From Fluoribacter dumoffii NY 23 (GTDB lineage Bacteria; Pseudomonadota; Gammaproteobacteria; Legionellales; Legionellaceae), in assembly GCF_000236165.1 (NCBI RefSeq), contig NZ_CM001373.1:52441-113831 (forward strand): a stretch of DNA of 61,391 bases, given 5' to 3'. Positions 38,288-47,153 of the stretch are shown in pieces. The position numbers and the translations under genes are program-made. Numbering within the stretch: position 1 is the stretch's first letter; the number at the start of each line of letters is the position of its first letter. The notes beneath the pieces were generated by a model, which was given only the letters and a program-made list of their open reading frames with translations, was not told the origin of the DNA and searched no databases.

Positions 38288-39520
38288 TTAAGTGTGCTGA
38301 TTCCCTTCTTGGCGGGTATTTAAATACATATGCTCAAATCCTGAAAAAGACAAACTGTGATGTTTTCTTTGTGGCGGCTTACTTGCATCAAGGCACAAAG
38401 AGGGAAATTGTGTCACAAGTGTTTTAAAGATGCTGTGCATTTCAATTCGTGCCAATTTTGCACCCAGGCAAAAATGACTCCCATAGCCGTAGCTAAAATG
38501 CTGGGTTTGTTTTTCAGCAAGGATTATTTTATCTGGCTGTTTAAAATAAAGTGGATCGCGGTTAATGGCATGGGTTGATATAAAAATAACTTTGCCTTTT
38601 TCAATGTGTTGTCCACCCAAAACGGTATCATTTTTAGTTACTCGAAAAATAAAGGTCACGGCCGGGTCAAGACGATTACATTCTTCAATATAAGCGTCAA
38701 GCATATCAAGACGAGTTCTTACTTCTTGCCACAGACCTGGCGTATTGAGTAAAAGAAATAAGTTATTGCATAACTGATCAGTTGTTGTAACTTGTCCGGC
38801 AACCAGCATCATAATTGCTTGAGAAATAATCTCATTGTCCGTTAGCCCAAAATGAGCTTGATGTTCCAGGAGCACACTTAAGAAATCTTGCCCGGGTTGA
38901 TGCCGGCGTTCGCCAATTAAATGGGAAAAATAATTATAAAGTTGTTGGGCGCTATGATTCACCATGATGCCGTCTTCATCTTGATAACGGGTTGAGCCAC
39001 CAAAAAATTGGGTCATGTTATTGGACCAATGATAAAAATCAAGACGTTCGTTATCAGGGATGGCAAACAACTCTGCAAGGGTAACGGAGGGTATGATTTG
39101 AGCGAGTTGACTGACAAAATCAAATGACTTGTTTTCAATTAATTCAGTTAAACACTTTGCTACAGTTCGCTGAATTAGCGGTTTCAACTGCTCCAGGCAC
39201 TGGTTACTAAACCCATGGTAACAAATCCGCCGCCGATCTGTGTGTTCTGGCGCATCACTCATCACCATCATTAAGCTGACTACTTTGAAAAAATCTGCAA
39301 TTAAAGATAAGTTCATTTCAGGCATACGCGAAATAAAAAAGGGCGTACGATCGCAAGTGAAATCCGGGCTGGTGAGTATCTGCTTGGCGAGATGATAGGA
39401 CGTAATCACAAAAAATTTCCCCGGCTCCCACCAGAAGATTTCGCCCATTTCCCTTAAATGAGCACTGAATTGCTCAGGAGTGGTAGTTTGCTTTAACTGC
39501 ATGAGGGTATAAGGTTTCAT
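38288..39520 (-). CDS. Cytochrome P450
   Basis: A 410-aa bacterial P450 without membrane anchor. Haem-thiolate Cys351 lies in FSYGYGSHFCLGAKLAR; the I-helix oxygen motif is AGQVTTT (241-247) and ExxR is E280-R283, followed by LDP. It needs separate redox partners, none of which is here. Its ATG overlaps the TGA of the pvcB-like gene (ATGA), so it is the third gene of the pvcA-pvcB-P450 operon. By context it oxidises the isonitrile product. P450 companions are not part of the basic PvcA/PvcB pair. Confidence 0.95.
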   Translation of the reverse strand: MKPYTLMQLKQTTTPEQFSAHLREMGEIFWWEPGKFFVITSYHLAKQILTSPDFTCDRTPFFISRMPEMNLSLIADFFKVVSLMMVMSDAPEHTDRRRICYHGFSNQCLEQLKPLIQRTVAKCLTELIENKSFDFVSQLAQIIPSVTLAELFAIPDNERLDFYHWSNNMTQFFGGSTRYQDEDGIMVNHSAQQLYNYFSHLIGERRHQPGQDFLSVLLEHQAHFGLTDNEIISQAIMMLVAGQVTTTDQLCNNLFLLLNTPGLWQEVRTRLDMLDAYIEECNRLDPAVTFIFRVTKNDTVLGGQHIEKGKVIFISTHAINRDPLYFKQPDKIILAEKQTQHFSYGYGSHFCLGAKLARIEMHSIFKTLVTQFPSLCLDASKPPQRKHHSLSFSGFEHMYLNTRQEGNQHT

Positions 39521-40287
39521 AATATTTGGATCCTTCTTAAGTGTCTTGGACTGTGGCGATGAAATGAGTTACGCCCATGTAGTAGGGAAAAATTATCCGC
39601 AAGTAAAAAATCGTCTTGTTGCCATTCATGTTGGTACACATATTGTGGTTTGCGCAGATGATGGCTTATGGTAGATAAAATGGTGTTAGACTCTTCCTCA
39701 CTTTTGCCAATTATTTTAACTTGCACCGGATTTAAATAATCTTCACCTACTGGTTCGGCAAATCGCAGGATCACCTTTTGCGTATCTGGATGAATGCTGA
39801 TTAAACTGCGCGTAATTAATCCCCCATAATGAGCTAATTTTTCCGTTTGGAATCTTAGTGAATAGTCGCTCCATTGCTGTTTCAGTTCTTCATCAGCTGC
39901 CTGCCAAGCCATTTCTGTATTAACAAACACGGTTTCGCCTCCACTCCCTTTAATGGGTGCCTTTAAACAATGGAAGAACAAAAACCGCGGTTCACGATGA
40001 AAAGCTCCATCCCAATGTAAAGGGACATCACCTTCTGTAAATAAATAGTTTTTGGGTTGTTGATCTGCTTTCATTTCCATCACGGGACCAAAGTCCCAGG
40101 AAAGTAATTGCACCTGGCTTTGGCAGTAATCGAGTAACTGCCCACGATCCAGGGTTTTAAAACCTCTTAAAAGAACAACCTTATGTTCTGTTACCAGGTT
40201 TAAGAGTCTTTCTAGGGAAAGTGTAGTCAGCTCAGGCTGTGTCTCTGACTGGATGAGATAGGGTTTAAACTGGGTTTGTTTATTCAT
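39517..40287 (-). CDS. pvcB: PvcB-like Fe(II)/2OG dioxygenase (TauD family)
   Basis: A 256-aa TauD/TfdA-fold enzyme with iron triad H91-x-D93 (LHWDGAF) and H237 (LLHGRNSF), and 2OG arginines in the end RHLRRIQIL. PvcB enzymes act on amino acid-derived isonitriles, giving 2,3-unsaturated or cyclised products. The upstream ATG 40293 is in frame, but GGAG spacing favours ATG 40287, which overlaps the PvcA stop (TAATG). Confidence 0.9.
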   Translation of the reverse strand: MNKQTQFKPYLIQSETQPELTTLSLERLLNLVTEHKVVLLRGFKTLDRGQLLDYCQSQVQLLSWDFGPVMEMKADQQPKNYLFTEGDVPLHWDGAFHREPRFLFFHCLKAPIKGSGGETVFVNTEMAWQAADEELKQQWSDYSLRFQTEKLAHYGGLITRSLISIHPDTQKVILRFAEPVGEDYLNPVQVKIIGKSEEESNTILSTISHHLRKPQYVYQHEWQQDDFLLADNFSLLHGRNSFHRHSPRHLRRIQIL

Positions 40288-41246
40288 TAGCATGTCTCCA
40301 GCACATAATGATCATGGTGCAGGCGTGCACCTAATTGCTCCGCCTCAAATCTTTTTACTAATTGCCATCCTTGGGCATTTTTAAGTAAAACACTATGCCA
40401 GGGCGTGCTCCAACGATTGGAGGTGGGAAGAAAATGGATGCCTATTTTTTCGGAGCCGCAAGATTGGGGATGAATCGACAAGCGTATAGCCTGGGGGAAG
40501 GATTGCTTAAGCAGGCGTGACCATGCATTCGAGCGACGAATGACTTCATAAGCTGTTTGTTTGGCTTGCTGGCGAATTTTATTTTTGGTCAGCCCTTGCT
40601 TTAACGCCAATTGATCTTCAATGATAAAACGGTGAATTCCATTAAACTGGTAGCGGGCATTATCACTCCTGATTATACTTTGCTTTAATTCACCAGAAGA
40701 TTGGCCGAATTCGAGCATCAATAATTCACGCATATTTGAGTACTGATGACCGTGATATACATCATCCAATGAAAAAGTAGATAAGTGGGTTAAACCAAAA
40801 TTGGTAATGATGTCTTTAATTCCCTTTTGATACACATCTACATGTTGATCATCTACTAACACTAGATCATTAAACACCCGCCCATCAGAACAGATAATCA
40901 ATTTCACTCCAACAGGGTAAACTTGTTGCATGTCCTTACACAACTGGTTCAGATTTTCCAATCCTATAATTTCACCACGATCGGGCTTTGCGGACAGGGT
41001 TTTCTCCCTGTTTGCGGATTTTGCCGGGAAGGCTGGGAGAATTAAAGTAAGCATTCGTTGTTCAAGCACCGCATCTTTAATTTTTTGCAACGGTAACTGA
41101 TTGCATTCAGGACATGAAGTTCCTGGGCATTTGTTCTCAGATGCTTCACTCATGCGGCGATGCGCGAACAATATGTTCAATAAACTAGTGGTTGTTTTGT
41201 GAATGGTATTCATTAGCTGCTCTGCCTCCAAATTGTTTGCCTTCAT
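40287..41246 (-). CDS. pvcA: Isocyanide synthase (DIT1/PvcA family)
   Basis: A 319-aa DIT1_PvcA enzyme. The diagnostic parts are LILPAFPAKSANREKTLSAKPDRGE, LIICSDGRVFNDLV and the C-terminal IRLSIHPQ / TPWHSVLL. Family members join an amino acid nitrogen to a carbon from ribulose 5-phosphate to form an isonitrile, usually from tyrosine or tryptophan. The N-terminus has an unusual cysteine cluster (CPGTSCPEC, residues about 40-48). ATG 41213, after GGAGG, is an alternative start. It is the first gene of the operon and divergent from a LysR regulator. Confidence 0.92.
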   Translation of the reverse strand: MKANNLEAEQLMNTIHKTTTSLLNILFAHRRMSEASENKCPGTSCPECNQLPLQKIKDAVLEQRMLTLILPAFPAKSANREKTLSAKPDRGEIIGLENLNQLCKDMQQVYPVGVKLIICSDGRVFNDLVLVDDQHVDVYQKGIKDIITNFGLTHLSTFSLDDVYHGHQYSNMRELLMLEFGQSSGELKQSIIRSDNARYQFNGIHRFIIEDQLALKQGLTKNKIRQQAKQTAYEVIRRSNAWSRLLKQSFPQAIRLSIHPQSCGSEKIGIHFLPTSNRWSTPWHSVLLKNAQGWQLVKRFEAEQLGARLHHDHYVLETC

Positions 41247-41325
41247 ATCATTGGAGTAATCAGGTTAGGCAAAAACTTTATAAATTGATAATATTAATTT
41301 CTAATAAACTTAATAAGATAAATTT
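41247..41325. promoter_or_regulatory. Divergent promoter region between pvcA-like and LysR genes
   Basis: 79 bases, very AT-rich. It contains ATTGATAATATTAAT (41284-41298), a near palindrome with the T-N11-A form of a LysR-type binding box. No convincing -35/-10 pairs can be assigned. Confidence 0.5.
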
Positions 41326-42213
41326 ATGGATGTTGATTTTGATGCCTTACGAGTGTTTGTTTCAGTAGTTGAATGTGGCGGATTTAATGCCGCAACCCAG
41401 GTTTTGTTCAAAAGCCAACCTGCAATTACTTCATCAATAAAAAAATTGGAAGAACAGCTTAACTTGGTATTGTTTGATCGCAGTTGTTATCGACCTTTTC
41501 TCACCCCCGAAGGCGAAAAACTGTATCGTCGGGCTCAGCCCTTGATTGCTCACTGGAAAAATATTGGACAGTTTGCAGAGCAACTGCAGTCTGAAGCTGA
41601 AAGTGACATTACTATAGCTATTGATGTGTTCTTTCCCTTATCTACTTTGAAAAGTCTTTTAAAGCACTGGATTTTAAGCTTTCCCAATACGCAATTTCAT
41701 TTTTTATCCGAATCATTGGGGGGGGCTTGTGAGCGATTATTGCAAAATCAGGCTGATTTGATTATTAGTGAAAATTTAATTACTAACAAAGCAGTGGAAG
41801 TAATTCCTCTGCGTTCCGAGTTTTTGGTCGCAGTAGCGTCTCCTGAATTTATCCACCAGTATAGGCAACAATTAGATGATCTGGATACCCTCGCAGAATG
41901 CATGCAGGTCATTTTACGAGATTCCTCCCAATCTGATTTTACTTTTGGGGTAGTAGAGCATGGCCATCGATGGACCGTAAGTGATGTGATTGCCAAGAAA
42001 GATATTATCGTGGCTGGCCTTGGCTGGGGGCGGCTTCCTTTACATATGATTACCCAGGAATTGGCCGATGGCCGTTTAAAATATTTGCAAGGAAACCATT
42101 TTGATAAACGCTTGATTTCCATGGGGGCAATTCGTTTGCAAAAGCCGGCTCGCGGTCCTGTAGCAGAGAAAATATGGCAGGATTTAAACAACAACGAATC
42201 AATTGCTAAGTAA
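41326..42213 (+). CDS. LysR-family transcriptional regulator
   Basis: A 295-aa LTTR. The helix-turn-helix is at residues 5-50 (FDALRVFVSVVECGGFNAATQVLFKSQPAITSSIKKLEEQL), followed by a periplasmic-binding-type effector domain. Its divergent position to the pvc-like operon suggests it controls that operon, in the way PvcR sits next to pvcABCD in Pseudomonas. It could sense a pathway product. No RBS with strong match is seen. Confidence 0.92.
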   Translation: MDVDFDALRVFVSVVECGGFNAATQVLFKSQPAITSSIKKLEEQLNLVLFDRSCYRPFLTPEGEKLYRRAQPLIAHWKNIGQFAEQLQSEAESDITIAIDVFFPLSTLKSLLKHWILSFPNTQFHFLSESLGGACERLLQNQADLIISENLITNKAVEVIPLRSEFLVAVASPEFIHQYRQQLDDLDTLAECMQVILRDSSQSDFTFGVVEHGHRWTVSDVIAKKDIIVAGLGWGRLPLHMITQELADGRLKYLQGNHFDKRLISMGAIRLQKPARGPVAEKIWQDLNNNESIAK

Positions 42214-42256
42214 AATTTAAGCGGAGTGTCTCGCAGATTGTGGAGGCTGCCCAAAA

Positions 42257-42490
42257 TCAGGATGATTGTTGTTCTTTTTTATATTGTTCGTCTGCTTCTT
42301 TCGCTTTGCGTTGATTTTCCTGCAATTGCAATTCATTGAGTTGCTGTTGCCAAAGTACGGTAGCTTGCGCTTTAAATTGATTCAGCCTTCTTATCAATAG
42401 CCCCAAGTGTCTGGCCAGCATCGGAAGTTTATTGGGTCCAAATACAATGAGGGCAACAAGCAAAATGAGCAGAATTTCGCCACTACTCAT
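42257..42490 (-). CDS. tatB: Sec-independent translocase subunit TatB
   Basis: A 77-aa protein with one N-terminal membrane helix, the TatB-type FGPNKLP motif, an amphipathic helix (LARHLGLLIRRLNQF) and a short charged tail. It is shorter than E. coli TatB (171 aa). Its ATG overlaps the tatA stop (ATGA). Confidence 0.85.
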   Translation of the reverse strand: MSSGEILLILLVALIVFGPNKLPMLARHLGLLIRRLNQFKAQATVLWQQQLNELQLQENQRKAKEADEQYKKEQQSS

Positions 42491-42672
42491 GATGATTTAT
42501 TATTCTCTTCAGGAGGCTCATTTGTTTGATCTTCATTTAAAGCTTTGCGGAAATTGCGAATAGCTTCGCCAAGATCCGTACCGATGGTTTTTAATTTGGA
42601 AGTTCCAAAAAGAGCAATAATAATGACCAGTATTAATAATAATGAAAGGGGGCTTATGCCGCTTAATCCCAT
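42487..42672 (-). CDS. tatA: Sec-independent translocase subunit TatA
   Basis: A 61-aa protein with an N-terminal helix, FGTSKLKTIGTDLGEAIRNFRKAL (TatA hinge and amphipathic helix) and an acidic tail. AGGA precedes ATG 42672; the frame extends 11 codons into ubiB, but that is not used. It forms the Tat pore. tatC is 19 kb away. Confidence 0.88.
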   Translation of the reverse strand: MGLSGISPLSLLLILVIIIALFGTSKLKTIGTDLGEAIRNFRKALNEDQTNEPPEENNKSS

Positions 42673-42673
42673 G

Positions 42674-44323
42674 TTAGTTCCTCGTGCGACGGTTAATAAG
42701 TACAAACAGGCCCGTTAAAATGGCCCCTGTAAGGGCAATAGGTGCGAGCTGCCTGGTATGGAGAAGATGCAAATAGTCAAGTAGACCAATTAAAAAGAAA
42801 GTAAGCCCTGCGCCAATTGCAAAGCTATTCCAATGAACTGCTTCTTTTTCATTTTCAGGCTGCGCGTTTGCACGCTCTTTATTTATTATTAATTCTTCTT
42901 TTTTTAGCTCCAGAAAATCAAAGAGCAGTTTTGGCATATGCGGTAATTGCTCCGCAAAAAAGGGAAGATTATGTTTCAATTGGGTGAAAAATGCTTTGGG
43001 ACCAATCTGATCTTTTACCCATTTTTCGAGAAAAGGTTTCGCCGTACTCCATAAGTCCAAATCAGGGTAGAGTTGGCGTCCCAAGCCTTCTACAGCCAGC
43101 AAGGTTTTTTGCAACAAAACCAGCTGCGGTTGGACTTCCATATGGAAGCGTCTTGCAACCTGGAATAGACGCAGTACAACTTGTGCAAAGGAGATGTCTT
43201 TTAGGGGCCTTTCAAAAATAGGTTCACAAACCGTACGGATTGCGCTTTCAAATTCTTCAATACGGGTGTCGCGTGCAACCCAACCTGATTCAACGTGCAA
43301 TTGGGCAACACGTCGATAATCCCGATTAAAGAAAGCCAGGAGATTTTCTGCCAAATACCGTTTATCACTGTCATTTAAAGTGCCCATAATACCAAAATCA
43401 ATACAGATGTATTGTGGATCTTTGGGATTATCGTAGGAAACAAAAATATTTCCCGGATGCATGTCGGCATGGAAAAAACAGTCTCTAAAGACCTGGGTGA
43501 AGAAAATTTCAACGCCCCGTTCAGCGAGTTTTTTGATATCAACACCATGCGCATGCAAACTGGCGACATCGGAAACAGGTATGCCATGAATTCGTTCAAG
43601 TACCATGACATTGGCGCGGGAATAATCCCAATAGATCTCGGGAATATACAAAATGGGGGAGTGATCAAAATTTCTTCGCAATTGAGCTCCATTCGCGGCC
43701 TCTCTTAATAAATCGAGCTCATCAATTAAAGTATGTTCAAATTCGGTTACAATTTCTTTGGGTTTTAAACGCCTGATTTCTGGCCAGTATCGGTCCGCCC
43801 ATCTGGCAATGGTGTGCATGATGCTCAAATCCTGCTCGATAATGCGCCGCATATTAGGACGCAGCACTTTAACAATTACATCCTCCCCTGTTTTCAAAGT
43901 GGCTGCATGCACTTGTGCCATCGAGGCTGATGCTAAAGGAACTGAGTCAAATTCGGCAAACACTTCATAAGGGGACAAACCGTAGGCTTTTTCAATAATA
44001 GCCATCGCTTGTTCACTGGGAAATGGAGGAACCTTGTCTTGCAATTTGCTGAGCTCAAGTGCAATATCGAGCGGTAAAATATCCGGGCGGGTAGAGAGAG
44101 CTTGTCCAAATTTAATGAAAATGGGACCTAGTTCTTCCAATGATTTCCGCAGGGCCTCTCCATGGGTCAAGTGTTCCTTGCGGAACCAATTCCAGGGGTT
44201 TAAATAAACAATAAAGCGCAAGGGGGCGAATAACCTTAATGACACCACTACGTTATCAAGCCCATTTTTGGCAAGAATATAATTGATATGGAGAAGGCGA
44301 AAGAGTTTTTTAATTGCTTTCAT
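42674..44323 (-). CDS. ubiB: Ubiquinone synthesis protein UbiB (ABC1/ADCK kinase-like)
   Basis: A 549-aa atypical kinase-like ATPase with the KxGQ motif ([16 protein letters not shown]), Ala-rich loop [18 protein letters not shown] catalytic and ICIDFGIMG metal region, and two C-terminal membrane helices. It supports ubiquinone hydroxylation and export of precursors. It starts 14 bases inside the ubiJ end and stops one base before tatA. Confidence 0.96.
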   Translation of the reverse strand: MKAIKKLFRLLHINYILAKNGLDNVVVSLRLFAPLRFIVYLNPWNWFRKEHLTHGEALRKSLEELGPIFIKFGQALSTRPDILPLDIALELSKLQDKVPPFPSEQAMAIIEKAYGLSPYEVFAEFDSVPLASASMAQVHAATLKTGEDVIVKVLRPNMRRIIEQDLSIMHTIARWADRYWPEIRRLKPKEIVTEFEHTLIDELDLLREAANGAQLRRNFDHSPILYIPEIYWDYSRANVMVLERIHGIPVSDVASLHAHGVDIKKLAERGVEIFFTQVFRDCFFHADMHPGNIFVSYDNPKDPQYICIDFGIMGTLNDSDKRYLAENLLAFFNRDYRRVAQLHVESGWVARDTRIEEFESAIRTVCEPIFERPLKDISFAQVVLRLFQVARRFHMEVQPQLVLLQKTLLAVEGLGRQLYPDLDLWSTAKPFLEKWVKDQIGPKAFFTQLKHNLPFFAEQLPHMPKLLFDFLELKKEELIINKERANAQPENEKEAVHWNSFAIGAGLTFFLIGLLDYLHLLHTRQLAPIALTGAILTGLFVLINRRTRN

Positions 44324-44927
44324 AACGGCTTACTAGTTGATTTACATGGGCTTGCAGGCGTTCAACAGTTAAAGATAATTCATCGACTTCGGCAAAAAAA
44401 TCTTCAAGCTCATATTTGGTGGGAGTAACCCGTAACTCTTCCTGGAGATACTCGGAGACATTTTGACGCATAGATTCATCAAGCCTCTTTTTGAATAACA
44501 TCCCTTTGCGTACAAAAGAACTTATTTGGTGTGCTACTACATCACCAGTGAAATGCGCAAGATGCCCCTCCCAATCAATATCCAGATCATCAAAGAGCTT
44601 TTTTACTTGTTGGCCTAATTCCGTGTCTCCGGTCATCCGAATTTTATCATTAAATAAAGAGCGAGCCTTGGAAGCCGGTAATAAACTCAACCTTATCAAG
44701 CCCAGAGGATTGCTGTGAATGATGGTATCTGCTTCTCTGTCCGCGTGATCAAGCAAGATTATTTCACTGTCTTTAAACAGAATGAAAAAATTGACGTTTA
44801 AAGGACTTATGATCATCTCAAGAATTTTATTATCCAGCGCCTTTAATTTGACTGGCATGTTTTCATCCAGCTTTGCGGCTTTATTAATGGCTATTTGGAG
44901 AGCCTTTAAGGAGTATTTTTTTAGCAT
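44310..44927 (-). CDS. ubiJ: Ubiquinone synthesis accessory factor UbiJ
   Basis: A 205-aa SCP2-type lipid-binding protein: [43 protein letters not shown] and a C-terminal coiled coil ([24 protein letters not shown]) match UbiJ/YigP. It scaffolds the aerobic ubiquinone complex with UbiK. Middle gene of ubiE-ubiJ-ubiB. Confidence 0.9.
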   Translation of the reverse strand: MLKKYSLKALQIAINKAAKLDENMPVKLKALDNKILEMIISPLNVNFFILFKDSEIILLDHADREADTIIHSNPLGLIRLSLLPASKARSLFNDKIRMTGDTELGQQVKKLFDDLDIDWEGHLAHFTGDVVAHQISSFVRKGMLFKKRLDESMRQNVSEYLQEELRVTPTKYELEDFFAEVDELSLTVERLQAHVNQLVSRYESN

Positions 44928-44934
44928 AATTCAC

Positions 44935-45687
44935 TCAATATTTATAGGCAATGTGCAAGGCAACGATACCTCCACTGAGATTGTCATAGTGGCAGTCTTC
45001 AAATCCAGCATGTTCAATCATTTCTTTCAGTTTGTTTTGATTTGGGTGCATGCGGATGGATTCAGCAAGATATTGATAACTGGATTTGTCCTGTGCAATA
45101 AATTCCCCTATTTTAGGTAAAATATTAAACGAATACCAGTCATAAATAGGTTTCAATCCGGGAAGTACAGGAGTAGAAAACTCCAGTATCATCACTTTTC
45201 CTCCGGGTTTGCAAACCCGATACATGGAACGCAGGGCTTCTTCTTTATCAGTGACATTCCTTAGGCCAAATCCCATGGTAATACAGTGAAAACTGTTATC
45301 AGCGAAAGGAAGGCATTGGGCATTGGCTTGAACGAAATCAATATTTTTGTATAAACCTTCGTCCAGTAAACGATCGCGCCCTACATGAATCATGGCTGAA
45401 TTAATGTCTGCAAGCACAACCCGTCCTGTTTCCCCAACCTTCTTACATAACAGGCGTGTTAAATCGCCGCTACCGCCTGCCAAGTCCAGGACAATTTGTC
45501 CCGGATGCACCTGGCTTAAGGCGACAGTATAGCGTTTCCAAAGATGATGAATTCCCAAGGACATTAGATCATTCATCACATCATAGTTTTTTGCTACCGA
45601 ATGAAAAACTTCAGCAACCTTCTTCTCTTTTTCATTCCAGGCAACTGTGGAGTAACCAAAATGGGTTGTTTTTTCTTTATCAGCCAT
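44935..45687 (-). CDS. ubiE: Ubiquinone/menaquinone methyltransferase UbiE
   Basis: A 250-aa class I methyltransferase with [41 protein letters not shown] motif [15 protein letters not shown] and [29 protein letters not shown], all typical of UbiE. First gene of the ubiE-ubiJ-ubiB-tatAB unit. Confidence 0.97.
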   Translation of the reverse strand: MADKEKTTHFGYSTVAWNEKEKKVAEVFHSVAKNYDVMNDLMSLGIHHLWKRYTVALSQVHPGQIVLDLAGGSGDLTRLLCKKVGETGRVVLADINSAMIHVGRDRLLDEGLYKNIDFVQANAQCLPFADNSFHCITMGFGLRNVTDKEEALRSMYRVCKPGGKVMILEFSTPVLPGLKPIYDWYSFNILPKIGEFIAQDKSSYQYLAESIRMHPNQNKLKEMIEHAGFEDCHYDNLSGGIVALHIAYKY

Positions 45688-45768
45688 ACAGAGAACACAA
45701 ATTGATATTTAATGCTTCATATTAACTGATCTTCATCAAGATACACAGCCCTGTTTTTAAAATGAGGT

Positions 45769-46194
45769 TTAAAGCTCACTTAATATGCGCAGGTAACGCG
45801 TTTCGTCAGGAGGGATATTATTTTTTTGCGACAGCCACAAGCATTCGGCCAACTGCTCCATCATCAAATGTTCTACCGTTAAAGGGTCATGGTATTTTTT
45901 GATCAAATTTTTATAAATTACGTGAATACCTGCAGGGCGGTCGGTGGTTATCTGTTCTCTAATTGCAAGATGCAGACCCATATGCAGGAATGGATTTTGC
46001 TCTCCTGCTTCGGGAAAATAGGATTGCTGCTGAAATTTGTCCTTGTTTTCCAAAATTTTATGATATTCCGGATGCGCTAAAATGACTTGAACAATCTCAT
46101 TTTCTAAAGGGGATAATACGCTTTTTTGTTGGTATTTTTCCCAACTGGAAAAAAACATTTGCCGGGTGTCTTGAATGGTATCGCCGTAAAACAT
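45769..46194 (-). CDS. DUF1841 family protein
   Basis: A 141-aa protein matching my memory of DUF1841: MFYGDTIQDTRQMFFSSWEKY, LENEIVQVILAHPEYHKIL, NPFLHMGLHLAIREQITTDRPAGI, LMMEQLAECLWLSQKN. It is soluble, widespread in beta- and gamma-proteobacteria, and of unknown function. It is separate from ubiE by 80 bases and is probably its own unit. Confidence 0.85.
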   Translation of the reverse strand: MFYGDTIQDTRQMFFSSWEKYQQKSVLSPLENEIVQVILAHPEYHKILENKDKFQQQSYFPEAGEQNPFLHMGLHLAIREQITTDRPAGIHVIYKNLIKKYHDPLTVEHLMMEQLAECLWLSQKNNIPPDETRYLRILSEL

Positions 46195-46381
46195 GTGTTG
46201 CTCAGTATCTAGGAAAGCTTGAGTTTAACTGAAGTGCATTGGAACAACAATGGGAAAGGGGTTTTACTGGGCAGTTATTGGTTGACATGATTGAGCAGGT
46301 TATGAGATAGTTTCATTGCGAGGTTGGACTTGCTATGTGTCATTCCACTGGGTCAATTGGCGACACACTGATTGGCCCTTT

Positions 46382-47023
46382 CTATACAATCGATTTTCCG
46401 ATTATCTCTGAAATCAAACGTAAACAGTCGGTACCGAGTTTAATTCCGATAAATGCCATTAACACCCCACTTACCAGCTCAATTCCTTTCCACACATTTG
46501 CTTTGGTCAAAACATCTGAAAAATAGCGGGCGGTAAAGGTTAACGAGCTGAACCAAATAAAGCTTGATGTGAGTACCCCCAGCAGGAAAATATGCTCTTG
46601 ATTAGGATATCCGCTGCTTCCACCGCCAATAATGACTAAAGAATCAATAATGGCATGGGGATTAAGAATGCTAAATCCTAAAGCCAAAAGCACGATTTGG
46701 GACCGGGTTCGCGGTTGAAGGACGCTTTCGGCATTATTTTCTGGTTTTGAAAAGGCGTTTGTTAAGGCTTTCGCAGCATAAAAAAGTAAAAAAACAGTAC
46801 CTAACACCATCATCCAAATCTGTAATACTGGGCGAATGAGCAGTAATTTATGCAAGCCTGCAATACTGGAACAAATTAAAATAAGATCACAGATAAAACA
46901 AATGGTCGCAGAAAGAATAGCATGATTATTTTGTGCACCTTGTTTAATCAAAAAAACATTTTGCGGCCCTAGGGCAATAATTAGAGATAAGCCTAAAAGC
47001 AAGCCATTAAGATAAATAAACAT
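46382..47023 (-). CDS. LysE/ArgO-type amino acid exporter
   Basis: A 213-aa membrane protein with six helices, and LysE hallmark GLLLGLSLIIALGPQNVFLIKQGA at the N-terminus and GFSILNPHAIIDSLVIIGGGS in the middle. The frame extends 63 codons further upstream, but those residues look non-coding and ATG 47023 aligns with family starts; no strong RBS. Family members export lysine or arginine. It is divergent from the tetra-haem cytochrome gene. Confidence 0.88.
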   Translation of the reverse strand: MFIYLNGLLLGLSLIIALGPQNVFLIKQGAQNNHAILSATICFICDLILICSSIAGLHKLLLIRPVLQIWMMVLGTVFLLFYAAKALTNAFSKPENNAESVLQPRTRSQIVLLALGFSILNPHAIIDSLVIIGGGSSGYPNQEHIFLLGVLTSSFIWFSSLTFTARYFSDVLTKANVWKGIELVSGVLMAFIGIKLGTDCLRLISEIIGKSIV

Positions 47024-47153
47024 AATCACAAAGCAAAAATAATCAAAGATAGCGATTATAACATTGCAACTTATACGTTGTGGAGTATAAAATGCGTCGA
47101 TTATTCTGTCTCCGCAAGAGAAGCGTACAAAATAAGAACAAATAGGAGGGGGC

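Noticed and set aside
46282..46315. TTGACA with a possible -10 after 17 bases, reading plus
   Set aside because: The -10 (AGATAG) is poor and no plus-strand gene follows before the LysE gene on the minus strand.
46335..46526. 63-aa open frame on plus strand
   Set aside because: Largely antisense to the lysE-type gene; no ribosome site or recognisable protein.
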